Source of the DNA: Lepidodermella squamata
Lineage: Eukaryota > Gastrotricha
DNA: 64,000 nucleotides
Assembly (NCBI GenBank): GCA_047495785.1
Contig: JBLDXI010000029.1
Coordinates: 3,348,001-3,412,000 of the forward strand
Direction of reading: 5' to 3'
A program made the translations under genes and the position numbers. The notes under the pieces are model-generated. The model saw only the letters and a list, made by a program, of their open reading frames with translations, had not been told where the DNA came from and did not search any database. This document shows, one piece after another, positions 1-10,149 of the stretch (positions within the stretch are counted from its first letter, which is position 1; each line of letters starts with the position of its first letter).

Positions 1-27
1 CATATCAGCAAATGCCCTAAACAGCAA

Positions 28-146
28 ACGCGACGAAACAGCAAATGCGACAAAATAGCAACTTTTTCAGCTTGCGACATAACAGCAGAAAAATGGTACG
101 AAATAACAAATTTGCTGTTTAGTCGCATTTGCTGTTTTAGCGTCGT
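28..146. repeat. Foldback/MITE-like inverted repeat
   Basis: Two imperfect inverted arms lie at about 28-61 and 111-146. Both contain the core AACAGCAAATGCGAC or its complement, around a spacer of about 50 bp. The left arm also holds extra copies of AGCAAAYGC, so short subrepeats occur inside the arm. No clear target-site duplication was seen; the left edge may lie outside the window. It sits about 200 bp upstream of the galactosyltransferase start. Most likely a decayed non-autonomous DNA transposon. Confidence 0.5.
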
Positions 147-345
147 TCTTTTTTCACTCTCAGTCGTTGGAGAATTTTCTGAATATTATTTAGGTATCAC
201 AACCGCCGCCACGTTATTCGAAAGTAGCCCTTTGATATTTTCATTTATAAAATACAAAAACAATTAGAGTTCGTGAATCACATAAGGATTGTTCTTCCAC
301 TTCCGCGCATAACTACTCTCGTTGGTCTATTTTATATAAGCAGGT

Positions 346-2228
346 ATGGCCTCATCTAATAGCATGTTAACCTTACTATTTTGGGGCATTTCTATCATAC
401 CGATAGCGTATTTATTTAATTGTTTTGTTGCGGATATCGAGAGAGGTTTATCGAAGCCCTCTAAGCCGGATCGCCGTGAACCTCAATACACTGTCGATCT
501 AACAATTTTCAATCATGAAATACCAGAACATAGCGCTGAATTATGTCCAGCATATCCATTTGCCGATGGAAAAATTCCGAAAATTCTCAACAAAAATGGT
601 GAGAAATTCTAAATCATTCAAATTAAAACATTATTGGCTTATAATTTCTAAGTTAGATAATGAAAAAAACCAAGATAAATTATATTGAATCCTATTTCAA
701 TCCTAATATATTTATTGTCAATTCATCATTTTTGATAATTTATTAAATTTTGAAAATATTTTGAAAAACTTCGAATTTTCCCTAATTATATCCATTAGAA
801 TTGGAGACATTTTCTGTTCCGAGTATGGATGAAATCGAAGGTCAGAATATCGATGTCAAAATGGGCGGTCATTATTGGCCCCCTAATTGCCGCACGCTAG
901 AAAGCGTCGCCTTAATATTACCCTATCGAAATCGCGAAAAAAACCTGCGCGCTTTTCTATCAATCATGCACCCGCTGCTACAACGCCAACGCCTTCACTA
1001 CGCCATTATCATCGTCGAACAGCTTGATGACGAGCCGTTCAACAGAGGCGCTTTGCTCAACCTTGGCTTCGACGTGGCGATGCGGCTCTTCAATTGGACC
1101 TGTGTCATTTTTCATGATATTGACAAGGTGCCTTATGATGAGCGGCAGGATTACGGGTGTCCGAAGCCAGGTCACGTTCGCCACATGGCCCAGTTTCAGG
1201 ACAGATTCAACGGATGGTAAATCAACCTGAAATTCATTTCAAATATTTTCGAAATTATTCTTATATTTTGAAGGATTTTATGATTTCTCGGTGTGATCTT
1301 TTTGCACAAATTATGAATCATCACTTTGCAAAAAGTGCAGCGATGATTCATAATTATTAGCTCTTGTTCACACACAGTTTATGATTCATTCACATCTCCT
1401 AATTTATTTTGAAAATTTTGAAAACTCCACAAAAATTTCATATGAAATTTTGAATTTTATGACATTATCAAATTATCGAATTTTTTAAAAATAATTTGTT
1501 CGTTTTTATCCAGGCTTTGGAGAGATGGATTTTTCGGTGGAGTGAACGCTATTCGATCCGATGATGTTCGGCGCATGAATGGCTTCAGCAATATTTATTT
1601 CGGCTACGGTTTCGAAGACGATGAAATGCTGGCTCGTTGTACGGCAGCTGGTCTCAAAATTTGTAAAAATTTTCACTTTTTCAATAAATTCCATTTTTAC
1701 GCTTCAATTATTTTCAGATAGAGAACACCCTGTTGTAGCCACGTTTGGAAATTTCGAACATTCGGACAAGCCAAATACAGCCTTCGATAAGTTGGTCGAA
1801 GCAGTTCTTAATTTAATTATATCTTTCAAATATTTTCCGCTTCAGTGAATTTCTACTGGACAGCATTGACGCTAGAATAGCTCACGATGGCCTGACGTCA
1901 CTTGGCATCTATGATTTCAACACTTCGGTCGAATTCAAGCCCCTTTACACAAGAATAACTGTTAAATTGAATGCTACATCGATGTTCAAGGTTAGGAAAA
2001 TATTTCAGGAATTTCGAATTAATTACAAATAATGTTTAATTCTAGGCATTTTTCCGAAACTTCCCTCGATTGGCGCTTTCTATCGCGTACCAGCTCAATT
2101 TAAACCGGACAGAAATTGCTGATTTTTATTACGAGAAAAATCCTATAAAATCTGAGAAATTATTCTACGGACTCATTTTTAGTACCACGTTATCAAAATT
2201 AATTTCATCATTTTTCAAATTATTCTAA
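346..2228 (+). CDS. Beta-1,4-galactosyltransferase family glycosyltransferase
   Basis: Predicted Golgi type II membrane enzyme that transfers Gal/GalNAc from UDP-sugar to GlcNAc-ended glycans. Exons read as 346-598, 799-1216, 1514-1662, 1718 to about 1790, 1846-1990 and 2046-2228; phases join in frame, but the end of exon 4 is uncertain. The start at 346 gives a short cytoplasmic tail and one membrane anchor (about residues 7-28). Family motifs appear in order: LPYRNREKNLRAF, then FNRGALLNLGF, a DXD-type metal site in FHDIDKVP, then FGGVNAIR and GYGFEDDE, where vertebrate enzymes have the GWGGEDDD-type motif. The C-terminal DGL(T/N)SL stretch and PLYTRITV also match the family. Total about 390 residues, normal for the family. 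AATAAA-type signals follow the stop. Family call is firm; donor and acceptor sugar are not decided. Confidence 0.85.
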
Positions 2229-2452
2229 AAATTCTCAATAAATAAATAAAAATATTAGAAAAATATAGAAAATTCTTGATTAGTTTTTGCTGCATTGTAA
2301 GGTATTCGAGCATTTTGTTATGCGCACCCTGTAATTATTGATTATTGAGAAAAAACGTCGCCTAGCAACCATTGTGCGAAGTAGGAAAGGTGAGAATGGC
2401 TTAATCACAACCGCAGTTTATAACAACATTACAGCTATTTCCTGCTGAAAAA

Positions 2453-5047
2453 ATGCCGTCGCCTAAAATTAACCGCAAAAAATCCAACTTAGAACCTACT
2501 GGCGCTATTAAATCTGGGTCACAAACAGCCCGAGCCGCGACTTCTCTCGACAAGTACCGGTCGAATTTGCCGAATTTCGCTAGATTTATCTGCAAAATTA
2601 AACTGACGACCGAATTTGGGTTATCAAGCCATCGACTCAACGCGTTTCTTTGCTCAATCAAGCATGACACTGGCATAATTTCAGGGGTTATCACCGACTA
2701 CAGCCTGATTCGAGGCTTCAATTTGAGGAATCGAACAATTTTACTTCAAAATTCAGCGATATCGATCGATTTTGAGACTTCGAAATTCTGCCTAACCATG
2801 CGTGACGATATTTCAAATTTCATCGCCGATCAGTGGTTGAACTTCACCTTTTTCGAGCTACAGCCCAATATAGCGGCGAAATTCAAGGAGAGGGGTCTTA
2901 TATTTCCGGTGTTAATGGAACGGGAAGAACTGATGACCGGCTCGCCGGTGACCTTGTACCAATTGAGGCATAACATTGCGTATTTGGGCGACTCGAAAAT
3001 TTCAAAAATTTTCAACGATGAAACTTTAGTGACCCATCTGCCTCATAATTCGGAATCCAATGGACTTCCAGCTTTTGATAGGGTAAGAAATAAATTTAAT
3101 AATATTTCCTAAAAAATTCGAAAATAAATTGCCTTAATTTTGAAAATTTTTCAGAATATTCGAAGAATAATTGGAATTCAGCGCGATATGACAGATGTTA
3201 GTCCTAAAGCTGTAGGCGATACCGGTCCGATTCATCCAGCTTCGAAAGTGGCGAAATCAATCCTTCGAACCTTTGCAGATCGAATTTTAGCCGAAGAGGC
3301 AATCGTTTACCAAACCAAGTCAAAAACTGATGAATCATCAACAGAAAAAGATGAATCGAAATCTCAAGAAGAGGATAAATCGGATGAGATACATCAGGAT
3401 CGAAGCGTCATTTCTGAACCAATTGTAAAAGTCAAAAGACTAAAGGTGAAATTTCACATTTTAAATTCCATTTTTTTGACAAAATCTAATTTTGCTTCAT
3501 AGATGACATTTGTCAAGGTACTTTTTGTGAATTTTTGTAATTTAATTTTTGTAAGAGTTTCCACCCAATTTAATTGCACTTTTCGGAGTTGATGTTTTTG
3601 TATAGAAATTCTCGAAAAATAAATTTAAAATTATTCACAGATTATTTACTATTTTATTACTATTTTAATTTATAGCCTTCAAAATTCATCGAATTTTTCG
3701 AGGCCACGGATATCCCGGATCGTCGGACCAAATATCACATTTTACATGTCCTTCAAGGTATTTAATTCGACTTTTTTCAATTTTTTTTCCAATTTATTTC
3801 CTCCTCAGAATGCGACTTGACAGTCGATGATTTGATGCGAATGGACCCTAATCAAATGAAATCTATTCTCAAAAATATTGACCTCAGAAAGCAGGCAGTT
3901 CTATGGTTAGGAGCTGTTGAAGTCCTTCGAAAGCAACAGGTAATTTTTTTAAATTTAAAATTAAATTTTCACGAATTTTTCGAGTAGTTGGAGCGTGAAG
4001 GATTGGTTTTACAGTGGGCCTCTGAGCAGGGCAATCTACCAGCAGTTCACGGCCTTCTCAACCAGAAGCACCTCGAGCGGCCAGACCGTGATTACATAAT
4101 CGACTACCGCGACATTGGCTTCGACAACTGCACAGCCCTCGTCGACGCAGCTCAAAGCGGGCACCTATCAATAGTTCAATATTTACTGCCTAAACAGTTG
4201 GAAAATCGGACTAAAATCTTCGATTTCGATGAGCAAATCAAATCGGCCATGTTCAAGGCGGCTGAAGCTGGCCATGTCGACGTCGTTCAGTACTTGATTG
4301 AAAATGTCAAACAGCTCGACACAGTTCGAAATAAATTAGGTAAATTAAATTTCCCACGCTCAAGTCTCAAAGAAAAATTCGTGAAATCGATGTCGGTCTT
4401 TGTGATTTTCGCCTCTGCGTTAAATTACCTATCGAATGAGTATAAACTTGATTAGGTTGGACGATAATTGGGTCAAGGCTAATTTTTAAAGGTGGGTCAA
4501 GGTGGATAATGTGGAAGTGTGCGCAGTTTTTATTGCGCGCGCGCGTGATTTATTTTCACACACACACACACACACACACTTCTAATATTATTTTATTATA
4601 GGTGAATTAGCGTTACACCGTGCAAGTTTTTCCGGTCGACTGCGAGTTGTTCAATTTTTTGTCATCGACCGCCATTTCAGCCTCGAAGTGAAGGGCAAAT
4701 ACGGCTGGACGCCGTTTTTGTACGCTGCAGCTGGCGGTTCAGTCGATGTTTGCCGCTTTCTCGCCGAGCAAGGCGCGCACGTCCGGGCTCAGGATATGTC
4801 GATAAGTGGCGATTTCGCCATGCATCTAGCCGCCTACTACGGCCGGCCGGATGTCGTCAAGTACCTAGTTGAGCTGGATGGCGGCGCCGGTATGCTGACT
4901 ATGGGCAATGCGCTTGGTTTCACGCCGCTGCAGCGGGCTAAATCGCAGAATAACGCATCGACAGCGGCTCTAATTGCCGAGGCCATAGCTGCTATGCCGG
5001 CTGAGCCAAAAGAAAAAGAAATCGCTATAAAATTTACTGATTATTGA
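2453..5047 (+). CDS. SAM domain plus ankyrin-repeat protein
   Basis: Seven exons join in frame: 2453-3082, 3155-3445, 3503-3517, 3676-3757, 3809-3939, 3988-4339 and 4602-5047. The first 210 residues match no family I recognise. Exon 2 encodes a basic, then Glu/Asp/Ser/Lys-rich low-complexity segment. Exons 4-5 encode a SAM-like helical bundle (from PSKFIEFFEATDIPD to LGAVEVLRKQQ). Exons 6-7 encode about six ankyrin repeats with TPFLYAAAGG and AMHLAAYYGRPDVVKYL motifs. No signal peptide or membrane segment is visible, so it is probably a cytoplasmic scaffold. Exon 3 is only 15 bp. The 262-bp intron 6 holds a (CA)n microsatellite. The last repeats resemble those of the ankyrin gene at 27.6-29.0 kb (LTPLGLAKRQNN against FTPLQRAKSQNN), suggesting shared ancestry. 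Confidence 0.8.
4551..4580. repeat. (CA)n microsatellite
   Basis: A run of CA dinucleotides within intron 6 of the SAM/ankyrin gene, preceded by a short alternating GC stretch (gcgcgcgcg). Likely length-polymorphic; no function is implied. Confidence 0.9.
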
Positions 5048-5318
5048 AATTTTCAAATTTTTAATAAAATAAAAAGGTGCGTGAAAAGTTGAAGGGTCAA
5101 ATATTATAATTATTGCGATAAGTCTGAAAATGTCCGAAAATGAGGTCAAATATCAGACAGCTAATTGAAGACGAGTTAATCGAGAATCGCAATAGATTTT
5201 GAACGAGAAATAATTTTTTAAAAATGAATAACAATGCCTCATATGGATAATTGGCTGCATTAATAAGCCGATTTTTTTCGAAAATTTTCAGAATTTTTTT
5301 GTTTGATAGTTGAACATC

Positions 5319-6158
5319 ATGAGAAATTTCTGGGCTTATCTAGCTCTTTTTGCTGCCCTGGCGGGTAAACAATTTTTATCCTAATTTATATTCAAATGTT
5401 ATTCTTTTTTTCAGTTATTTGCGTTAGGGCCACTGAGAAGAATGAAGGCGATCATGCTCAGCTTCTGGAACGGCTTCAAACTCTGACGAAATCGCTGGAT
5501 GAAGCCGAGGCGAATGCAGGTGCTCGTAGCACAAATCTGCTTCAAATGGTGAAAAGGCCGAAACAACGCGGGCTCACTGGACCTACCGGACCCCCGGGAC
5601 CCTTTGGACCAACTGGACCTACTGGACCCTCTGGCTTACCTGGATTGAACGGCGTACCAGGTACCCATAATGATATTTTTCAAATTTCCAGCAAAGTCTC
5701 AAAATTTTAAGGATCCGATTTTGTAATTTTTCAAATTTGGTACAATTTCTATTTTTTAATTCATTAAATTAAAAATAAATTCAATTAAAAAGTTAAAAAA
5801 TTAATAATTCAATTTCAATTTTTTCTAAAATTTTTTAAAATTTCAGAATTAATTTTTTTGAAATTTCATTTCGATGTGAATTTCAGGTGATACTGGACCT
5901 GTTGGACCACCTGGACCTCCCTTGGTTGGCGCCCCTGGTGGTCTTGGTACTACCGGCCCCACCGGACCAACGGGTCAAACCGGCCCTGTTGGCGCACCCG
6001 GAACACCCGGCGAACCCGGCTACGACTGCGAGCACGAGATCAAAGAAATTCGCCGCCAAATTAAAGCTATCCTCGAATGTATCGCCGAACTGTCTCACAA
6101 AAAGAAGAAGCACCACATGGGCGCTGAACAGCCAGATGACCTGAAGCTTAAATTCTAA
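5319..6158 (+). CDS. Short secreted collagen-like protein
   Basis: Three exons, 5319-5364, 5415-5660 and 5887-6158, join in phase 1 and give about 188 residues. The N-terminus is a signal peptide ([15 protein letters not shown]...). A heptad-like segment follows ([20 protein letters not shown]), probably a coiled coil that nucleates trimerisation. Two Gly-X-Y blocks, rich in GPT and GPP triplets, are split by an intron that falls between Gly codons. One interruption (GPPLVGAPG) breaks the triplet pattern. The C-terminal tail has two Cys, is helical and ends in a Lys/His-rich stretch. It lacks the long N-terminal domain and furin site of classical nematode cuticle collagens, so it may be a soluble collagen rather than a cuticle one. 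An AATAAA follows the stop; the next gene converges on it 80 bp away. Confidence 0.85.
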
Positions 6159-6238
6159 CGACCTCGATGTATAATAAATATTTATTTGAAATAAAATTGA
6201 TTGATGATCAATAAAATTTTGGCGCAATGTGTTTTGTG

Positions 6239-6657
6239 TCACCCTATTCTCGCGCCGTCAGTCCGGCATATTCTAGCGACGATAGGTATAGCTCGAGCTG
6301 CTGGGCCGCCGAATTTTTCGAAGCATCTATCCATTTTTCGCTCGGCTTGATCGCGATAGGCGATTTCGAACGCTTTCGACAACCAAATTTTCAATTCTTC
6401 CTTTCGCTGAGAAGAGACGCGTGGCGGGGGGTTTCGACCTTGAACTGAGAAAGTTAAAATAAAATAAAAAAATTAAGAAAAATTGCGAAATTTTGAAATT
6501 AAAATTAATAATTTTTCAGTCAAATTTTATTATTATTTTTAAACACCCTACCTGCGTTATCAGTGATAATTGGAGATAAGATTGAAGAAAAGATCGGGGC
6601 GATAAATGCGACTAATAGCAGGAGCGAAACGTTCGAAATATATGTTATTTTTGCCAT
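6239..6657 (-). CDS. Small secreted protein, unknown
   Basis: Two exons on the minus strand, 6552-6657 and 6239-6444, join in phase 1 across a 107-bp intron with a CGCAG/GTAGGG donor and a TTTCTCAG acceptor. The product is about 103 residues. It starts with a signal peptide (MAKITYISNVSLLLLVAFIAPIF region) and continues as a basic, helix-prone mature chain with two Cys near the C-terminus (RCFEKF and RICRTD), able to form one disulphide. I recognise no family. It converges on the collagen gene. The exon pair is supported by splice signals and the leader; function is unknown. Confidence 0.6.
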
Positions 6658-7189
6658 AATTTGTAAAATTTTTCCACAAAAAAATTCAAAGCTATTATGA
6701 AATTAAACCGCACGCATCACTTAGCGTGGGGGACTGAATGTGCGGGATTAGTGGGAATCGAGAGTCGCTTTAAAATATTAAAGCCAGCTTAAAATCGAGG
6801 GATTTTACTTATATCGCGATAGAAATAAATTATTGTAACTCCCACGCTTACTTCCGTTTCGCCTCACTTGCCGAGTTGAAATATTGCTCTTTTGTTTAAT
6901 AATGCGTAATGCGTGGAGTGGAAATTATACATATATCCAGAGCTAAAAATATATAATCTGAAATTTCTATCAGAATTTTTGTACGATTTTAAAAGCGTTC
7001 GCATTTCAAAATGTTACGACAGTTTTTAATAAAACGACCTAATTTTATCGCAATTTTTTTAATGAGCGTGATGAATAAAATCTAACGACATTTTTTGCCT
7101 GATATTTTGGACAATAGGAATATCGAGAATATCAGTAGAATCGAATTTTGAAAATTCAGTCAGCTCAAATTTGAAATGACCGTTGATAT
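6658..7189. other. Intergenic, no gene seen
   Basis: AT-rich sequence between the small secreted gene (-) and the P-like transposon. No open frame with coding character. It should hold the promoter of the minus-strand gene starting at 6657; no TATA box is obvious. Confidence 0.5.
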
Positions 7190-7197
7190 CCGTGAGT

Positions 7198-8763
7198 CAT
7201 AGACAATGATGGTACAGATCGGACACTCACGCACTTCGCATTGAAACACTAATTATGCGTGGATCGGCCATTATAAATCCGGCCGAAAAGTCGTTGTTCT
7301 CCTAAATTCTTGAAAAAAATATCGAAAAATCGGGCATTTTTTTACGGTAATAATGATCCAAGTCCCGTAGTGCGGTTCGATTTCGTTGCCGAGAAAATCA
7401 ATATCGAAAAATCGATTACTCACACTCTGTATTGTTGTGTTGCGTCATCGCGTGCCATGCTCACTCAATAAAAATAAGCATTCGAAAAATGTAAAGTTGT
7501 TGTGTGCATGTGTCATTAAAGTCAGCACTTCAGAGGAATTTTTTAAGGACGATTTCTTGAAATCTATTTCCTACCCATTTTTATTGAGTTTCATTTGTTG
7601 CGACGATAGCAGCCAAAAGGTGAGTGATGATCCTCCTTAAATTGTGCTCATTTTTATTTTTTTTCCAAAATATTGAAACCGATAAAAATATTTAGTATAG
7701 GCTGCAAAATTGTGAAAGAAATTTGAAGTAGGTTTTATTATAAATCTATGAAACAAAATCTCATTTATTGGAAAATAATTCGAAAATTGATTAAATTCAA
7801 TTTAAAATTTAAAAATTGATTTTTCCATAATTTTTTTGAATTTTTCGATATTTTTTATTCAGACCAAGGTTGATTTTGCCTCGATAATTGAGACTTTATT
7901 TTCTTCTAGGTTGCTGAGCTTCATGATTTAACTGAATGGGACGAACTTGAAGCTGAAGACGAGTTACTGCAAAGAGGAATGGAGTACGAAGCAACGCTCC
8001 CCCTAATTGGGGAAGAAATTATTGCCAACATTGGTGGATTTTGCGTCAAAAAACTTCTAACTGACAAGCTGAAATGCCCCGGCTGCATCGATTCCCTGAC
8101 ACGCGATTTCCTTCTGACTCCATGCCGTGTGATAAAGGGCTTCAGTTTCCGAAAACAAGACGGGAAATTATGGTAATAAACATTTTGCTTGGAATTCGCT
8201 ATCTAAAAGTTGTACGATTTCAGTCTCACTCGCCCGTCATTGACGGTATATCGAATCGTGAAATCAAGCTCAAAATGGGGCAGGTGGCTATGAAGCAACC
8301 GACGAAAAGCCGTAAAGCGGCTCAAAACCAAAACACGTGAATGAAAAATGAAAAACGCTTCAATTTTTTTCTATTTTGATATCTATCTACTATTTTTCGA
8401 TCAACTTAAATTAAAGCTGAAAAATAGCAATAAAAATGGAGTATGCCACAGATGTTCGTTTTTCGTAACAATCAAATTTTGAGTGGCGCTAAAAAAAACT
8501 TGAAAATAGACTTAACAACTGACAAAAATCGCTACAATCTTTTTTCCTAATTTAAAAATCATAGGGAAGGAACCGCACCTCGAAGTTTGCATCACTAGCA
8601 TCCTTGAAAGATGTGGAATTTTTAGGTCCAAGTTTCAAAAAATTCCGAGGCCTACGACTATTTACACCTTTTAAATCAATGCATTCAATTTAGTGTGCAA
8701 ATTTATGGTTTAACGTAAACAGGCAAGTGCGTGAGTGTCCGATCTGTTACATCATTGTCTATG
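7198..8763 (+). mobile_element. P-superfamily-like DNA transposon, degenerate
   Basis: The 1,566-bp element has 39-bp terminal inverted repeats at 7198-7236 and 8725-8763 with one mismatch, starting CATAGACAATGATG. It is flanked by a perfect 8-bp direct repeat, CCGTGAGT, at 7190-7197 and 8764-8771. Terminal CA plus an 8-bp duplication is what P elements make; hAT elements also make 8 bp but usually begin CAGNG or TAGNG. Inside is the C-terminal part of a transposase-like protein (see 7386-8293). It is much shorter than an autonomous P element (about 3 kb), so it is probably internally deleted and non-autonomous. Confidence 0.8.
7386..8293 (+). pseudogene. P-element/THAP9-like transposase remnant
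   Basis: Fragments at about 7386-7619, 7910-8172 and 8224-8293 join in phase through plausible GT...AG introns. The middle exon has GGFCVKKLLTDKLKCPGC, which resembles the (Y)IAGYVVKKL...LxCxxC motif near the C-terminus of P-element/THAP9-type transposases. The last exon reads LTRPSLTVYRIV, resembling the following LTxPSxxVxxIV segment. No THAP zinc finger or RNase H-like catalytic block was found, so the N-terminal half is missing. It lies wholly within the TIR-bounded element. Confidence 0.5.
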
Positions 8764-8790
8764 CCGTGAGTCGACTGCGCATAAAAAATA

Positions 8791-9263
8791 CGGTGTGGCT
8801 ATTGGCACATAATTATGTGCCTCTTATTGGCTATTGGCACATACATTATGTGCCCCTTAATGGCTATTGGCACATAAAATTTTTCTTTCAACTGCTTTTT
8901 TCGGGAGTTTAATTCCTAGCTACCAGCATTTCAACTTTGAATTAGCAATCTAGGGGTGGCGAATTCACTGGAATCGTCGGATTTCACGTAGCTGTGCGAC
9001 AGACCTCAGATACTCTACTTGGGCTATCCATTAGATGACGGATACCCCAATTTGCGGGCCCTTAACTGCAATTTCGATATCGCCATTCGATTCCCCGTTG
9101 ACGAAACCCCTGGTATCAATACTCTTGGAACAATTCGATGCGTGATTTTCTAAAACATCGAAATTTTAAATTAGCGTCATGTGCCAATAGCCATTAAGGG
9201 GCACATAATGTATGTGCCAATAGCCAATAAGAGGCACATAATTATGTGCCAATAGCAACACCC
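8791..9263. mobile_element. Foldback-type element with 85-bp inverted repeats
   Basis: The arms at 8791-8875 and 9179-9263 are inverted copies with only about two mismatches over 85 bp. A 9-bp direct repeat, TAAAAAATA, flanks it at 8782-8790 and 9264-9272. Each arm is built from subrepeats GGCTATTGGCACAT, and contains the perfect palindrome GGCACATAATTATGTGCC plus a near-palindromic variant. The 303-bp core has no coding frame. Near-identical arms imply recent insertion or recent arm correction. A 9-bp duplication would suit a Mutator-like or foldback element. It begins 19 bp beyond the P-like element's target duplication. Confidence 0.8.
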
Positions 9264-9272
9264 TAAAAAATA

Positions 9273-10149
9273 ACATCAGAATTTATTGCGCGACGAGTTA
9301 TTAATTGATGCAATAAAAACTCATTTTTTAAGCGCGCATTTTTCGCGATTTTCACCCGTAAACTTTGAAGCCCATTTTCTCAACGACCCTGGTGACTATC
9401 AACTATCAACCTATGTTTGATATCGTTCGATTCCTCGTTAAGTGATCTTGAAAGCGGCATCAAAATCCCAAAATGAAAAACTTTTCACCCAAGCTCGTTA
9501 ACGGTCAAATCTGGTGCAAACCATATAGGATCCCTTGCTCCTTGCTGGATTTTAGGCCCAAGTACATTTCACATTTACCTCTCGATAAAATGTGTCTCAT
9601 TATTACAAGTATTTTGCGTAATTATCGGTCAGCTTACGAGTCATACTTCAGCCTGCAGAGCCGATATCGATTCCGAGTATCGATTTTACAAATCTGTGAT
9701 TTTTCCGATATCAGCAGTATAGGAAGCCAAAATTTTAAATATTATTTATTCACACTTCAGTGAAAGAGAAAAAATTGTCAAAATGCTTAAATCTTGATCA
9801 AGTTTTGAAATCATCAAAAATACCTAATAATTCCTGATAATAATCGTTATTTTGAACTCGTTTTTATATGAGCCGCGTATGAGAGATTCGAAAATTGGAA
9901 CGAGTCGAGTCTATCAATTGTTCTTGGTACCAAAACGTAACACCAAGCAACACCAGGTTCTGATTGCAAGCAGTGCGGAAAAAAGCAGATAAATCTCGAA
10001 AAAACATACGGCAATTCACACCTGCAACTATTATGATAAGTGCAATTATCACACCTTAAACGCTCGAAAATAATGATGAAAAATTAACGAATCACAAAAC
10101 GATAGGGCGCCTTACATTCACTCGCACAGTTTTTTCCGATGCGAGAAAA
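9273..10149. other. Intergenic upstream of the mosaic gene
   Basis: No gene supported. Open frames at 9473-9763 (+) and 9864-10052 (-) lack a leader, splice support or a recognisable domain. The region should carry the promoter of the gene starting at 10150. Confidence 0.4.

Noticed and set aside
9473-9763. 96-codon open frame before the mosaic gene
   Set aside because: No recognisable domain or signal peptide and no neighbouring exon that joins in phase.
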